Shown piece by piece: positions 63,601 through 64,000 of a stretch of 64,000 nt of DNA (position 1 is its first letter; each line of letters opens with the position of its first letter). This DNA comes from CAVYUC01 sp963771595 (GTDB taxonomy: Bacteria > Bacteroidota > Bacteroidia > Bacteroidales > Prolixibacteraceae). A program made the position numbers and the translations under genes. The DNA lies in contig CAVYUC010000015.1 in assembly GCA_963771595.1 (NCBI GenBank), positions 62,001 through 126,000 of the forward strand. Reading direction: 5' to 3'. The notes beneath the pieces are model-generated. The model saw only the letters and a list, made by a program, of their open reading frames with translations, ran no database searches and was not told the DNA's origin.

Positions 63601-64000
63601 CTGACAGTAGTTCCGTCGGAAAGGAGATTGAAAATCAACGCCATAATTACAACCGCAACATTCAGCACCAGAAAAACCTGGAGGTTCCCCCATGTTTTGC
63701 CAATAACATATTCGCCGTTTGTCATTGAGCGCATATAAATTACTTCGGTAGTATCGAGTTTTTTATCGCGTTTCAGAAAATCGGATGCAAGAAAAACAGC
63801 AATAACAGCCTGTGCAACATTCAGAATTAAAAGGTTAAAATAAGGTATTGCACTTGGAATACTGCGCAGCGCCCAGCCTTCTTCACCGCCTCCTTCAATT
63901 ATAAACCCGAAATTCATTCCAAAAAGCACCAAAAGCGAAAGAATACTGAATATCCGGAAAAACCAGCTCCGCAACAAGGTTTTACGCTCGTATTTGGCAA
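60693..64000 (-). CDS. ABC-2-type permease fused to an M1-peptidase-like domain (5' end outside window)
   Basis: At least 1102 residues; the frame runs off the window (upstream codons read AKYERKTLLRSWFF), so the start lies beyond 64000. Residues about 10-270 form six to seven membrane helices of an ABC-2 permease (FLASDFLKRDKKLDTTEVIYMRS). The following part, about 290-800, resembles the exoplasmic M1-aminopeptidase domain of other such fusions, but I see no HExxH zinc motif; GEFMQGFTEE stands near its expected place. The C-terminus (YSGLNYWRPPTNW ... LVFADAVKLVEL) is golvesin-like. Gly-rich linkers are present. Confidence 0.85.
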   Translation of the reverse strand, partial: AKYERKTLLRSWFFRIFSILSLLVLFGMNFGFIIEGGGEEGWALRSIPSAIPYFNLLILNVAQAVIAVFLASDFLKRDKKLDTTEVIYMRSMTNGEYVIGKTWGNLQVFLVLNVAVVIMALIFNLLSDGTTVSWASYGIYLLLISIPTLIFIMGLSFMLMSVIRNQAITFVLILGYIGITLFLLQAKFYYIFDYMAFNIPMLSSDIVGFADFETILIHRGIYLSLGIGFIFLTIYLLKRLPQSGAMTIFSLIFSILFMTGGGYLAYDHIHQFKSTERLRNEIVELNNKYVKEKFPSTLKQDISLEHNENSIQAVSTQTIRNETAGTLNKFIFSLNDGLKITGLKVAGKETPFKREHHLIIVSQDVNLAPEEETTVEMTYAGKINEALSYLDIDEKERLEKYGKFVLNVQKKYAFLTPDYVLLTREANWYPKSGVTYSSDDVSWYQPQFINFSLKVKTKPGLQAVSQGKITEVADGEFTFKSEYPLTQISLSIGNYKEKSFERDSVTYGIWYFEGHDFFSDAFPETKDTIPELINERLNDLERTYNLNYPFNRLYLVEVPAQFKTFPRIWTSSQELVQPEEIYIPEKGYLMRAADFEGMKKRMERWGRGNNNMTPKDKEIRVLGEFMQGFTEEIQVDRRGGPGGGTVVEKANPSFIFPMLYSFQNNIQSDRWPITNRIFEAYLKSQVTDMRSLWMRNMSGVSEDELANIALQDSTFQEILADPKQKLIIDNVIKLKGDVLFSMVEWKAGQKEFGEFLRKLLDEYQFKNISFEDFDQRIKENFGVELTPLMDTWFKAKELPGYLFSAVNAVKVKSGDMMRTKVNMKVTNFSDTEGLVKISFRLGGGGRRGGFGGGDEDMINKLVYLEAHQTKELNYLLDSDPRMVIINTMTSQNIPQMIMDGFRNIEEDPKAVAVEGEKVADVAVQSELANEIIVDNEDPEFEVTKTDKTSLLEKWLLKEDQGNKKYSGLNYWRPPTNWTAITNSDFYGEYVRSGYYIKSGDGSLKAKWHVPIKTPGYYDLYYYLYKSRRFGRGGDDEDKGDYHFIIHSDDGAEEQTLGIQNADEGWNLLGSYYFSSDTALVELTNKSDVRLVFADAVKLVEL

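Noticed and set aside
1..64000. tRNA and rRNA genes
   Set aside because: I found no cloverleaf or rRNA-like sequence in the intergenic stretches by eye; a covariance search would settle it.

Overview
The window looks like a chromosome fragment of a Bacteroidota bacterium, most likely a marine or anaerobic member of the Marinilabiliales (Prolixibacteraceae-like); that family-level placement is inference. Evidence: lipoproteins with short Bacteroidota-type lipoboxes, a TonB receptor paired with a DUF4249 protein, DUF4382 and fasciclin proteins, a MetG with a C-terminal tRNA-binding domain, TAnnTTTG-type promoter boxes, few Shine-Dalgarno sequences, and many short structured intergenic repeats.

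Layout. 1-6.3 kb: housekeeping and hypothetical genes (GNAT, an acyl-carrier-like protein, S4 protein, C1 peptidase, MmcQ/YjbR, YraN, LD-carboxypeptidase, HAD phosphatase), with a 146-bp structured repeat present twice. 6.9-10.1 kb: MscS channel and methionyl-tRNA synthetase, the latter split by a one-base frameshift. 10.3-15.9 kb: Xre regulator with a membrane partner, a frameshifted parallel-beta-helix lipoprotein, a GH127 arabinofuranosidase, a secreted VOC protein and a membrane protein. 15.9-25.1 kb: an AT-rich accessory locus of three consecutive modules. Each module begins with a 13-14 codon leader ORF ending in Asn-Lys-Phe-Ile-Gly-stop, followed at once by a conserved three-stem, pseudoknot-capable element, then lipoprotein and outer-membrane genes, then a near-identical AATGCCGG/CCGGCATT terminator. 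This is the strongest candidate for an undescribed regulatory system. 25.2-31.4 kb: two fasciclin proteins and the two methylmalonyl-CoA mutase subunits (propionate/succinate metabolism). 31.8-34 kb: a secreted protein and a GH130-like lipoprotein. 34.1-40.1 kb: a hybrid histidine kinase and a sigma-54 response regulator, followed by a sigma-54-like promoter with an upstream palindrome driving a coiled-coil membrane protein and a DUF4382 lipoprotein. 40.3-45.5 kb: acyl-CoA ligase, Tat-exported TIM-barrel protein, an outer-membrane barrel with a basic tail, and a U32 peptidase. 45.8-49.2 kb: exported rubrerythrin and a DUF2231/response regulator/histidine kinase operon; two promoters here share TTAAG repeats spaced by 11 bp.

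49.5 kb to the end: one tight minus-strand operon of an ABC-2-type permease with an M1-peptidase-like exoplasmic part (its 5' end lies outside the window), a TolC-like channel, a membrane-fusion lipoprotein, an RND pump, a 1572-residue RND pump fused to extra membrane helices and an ABC ATPase, and a small ABC permease. It reads as a hybrid proton-driven and ATP-driven envelope export system.

Three genes (metG, the beta-helix lipoprotein, and the first gene of the first module) carry frame lesions. The metG lesion, in an essential gene, raises the possibility of sequencing error; the module gene has two independent lesions and looks like true decay.
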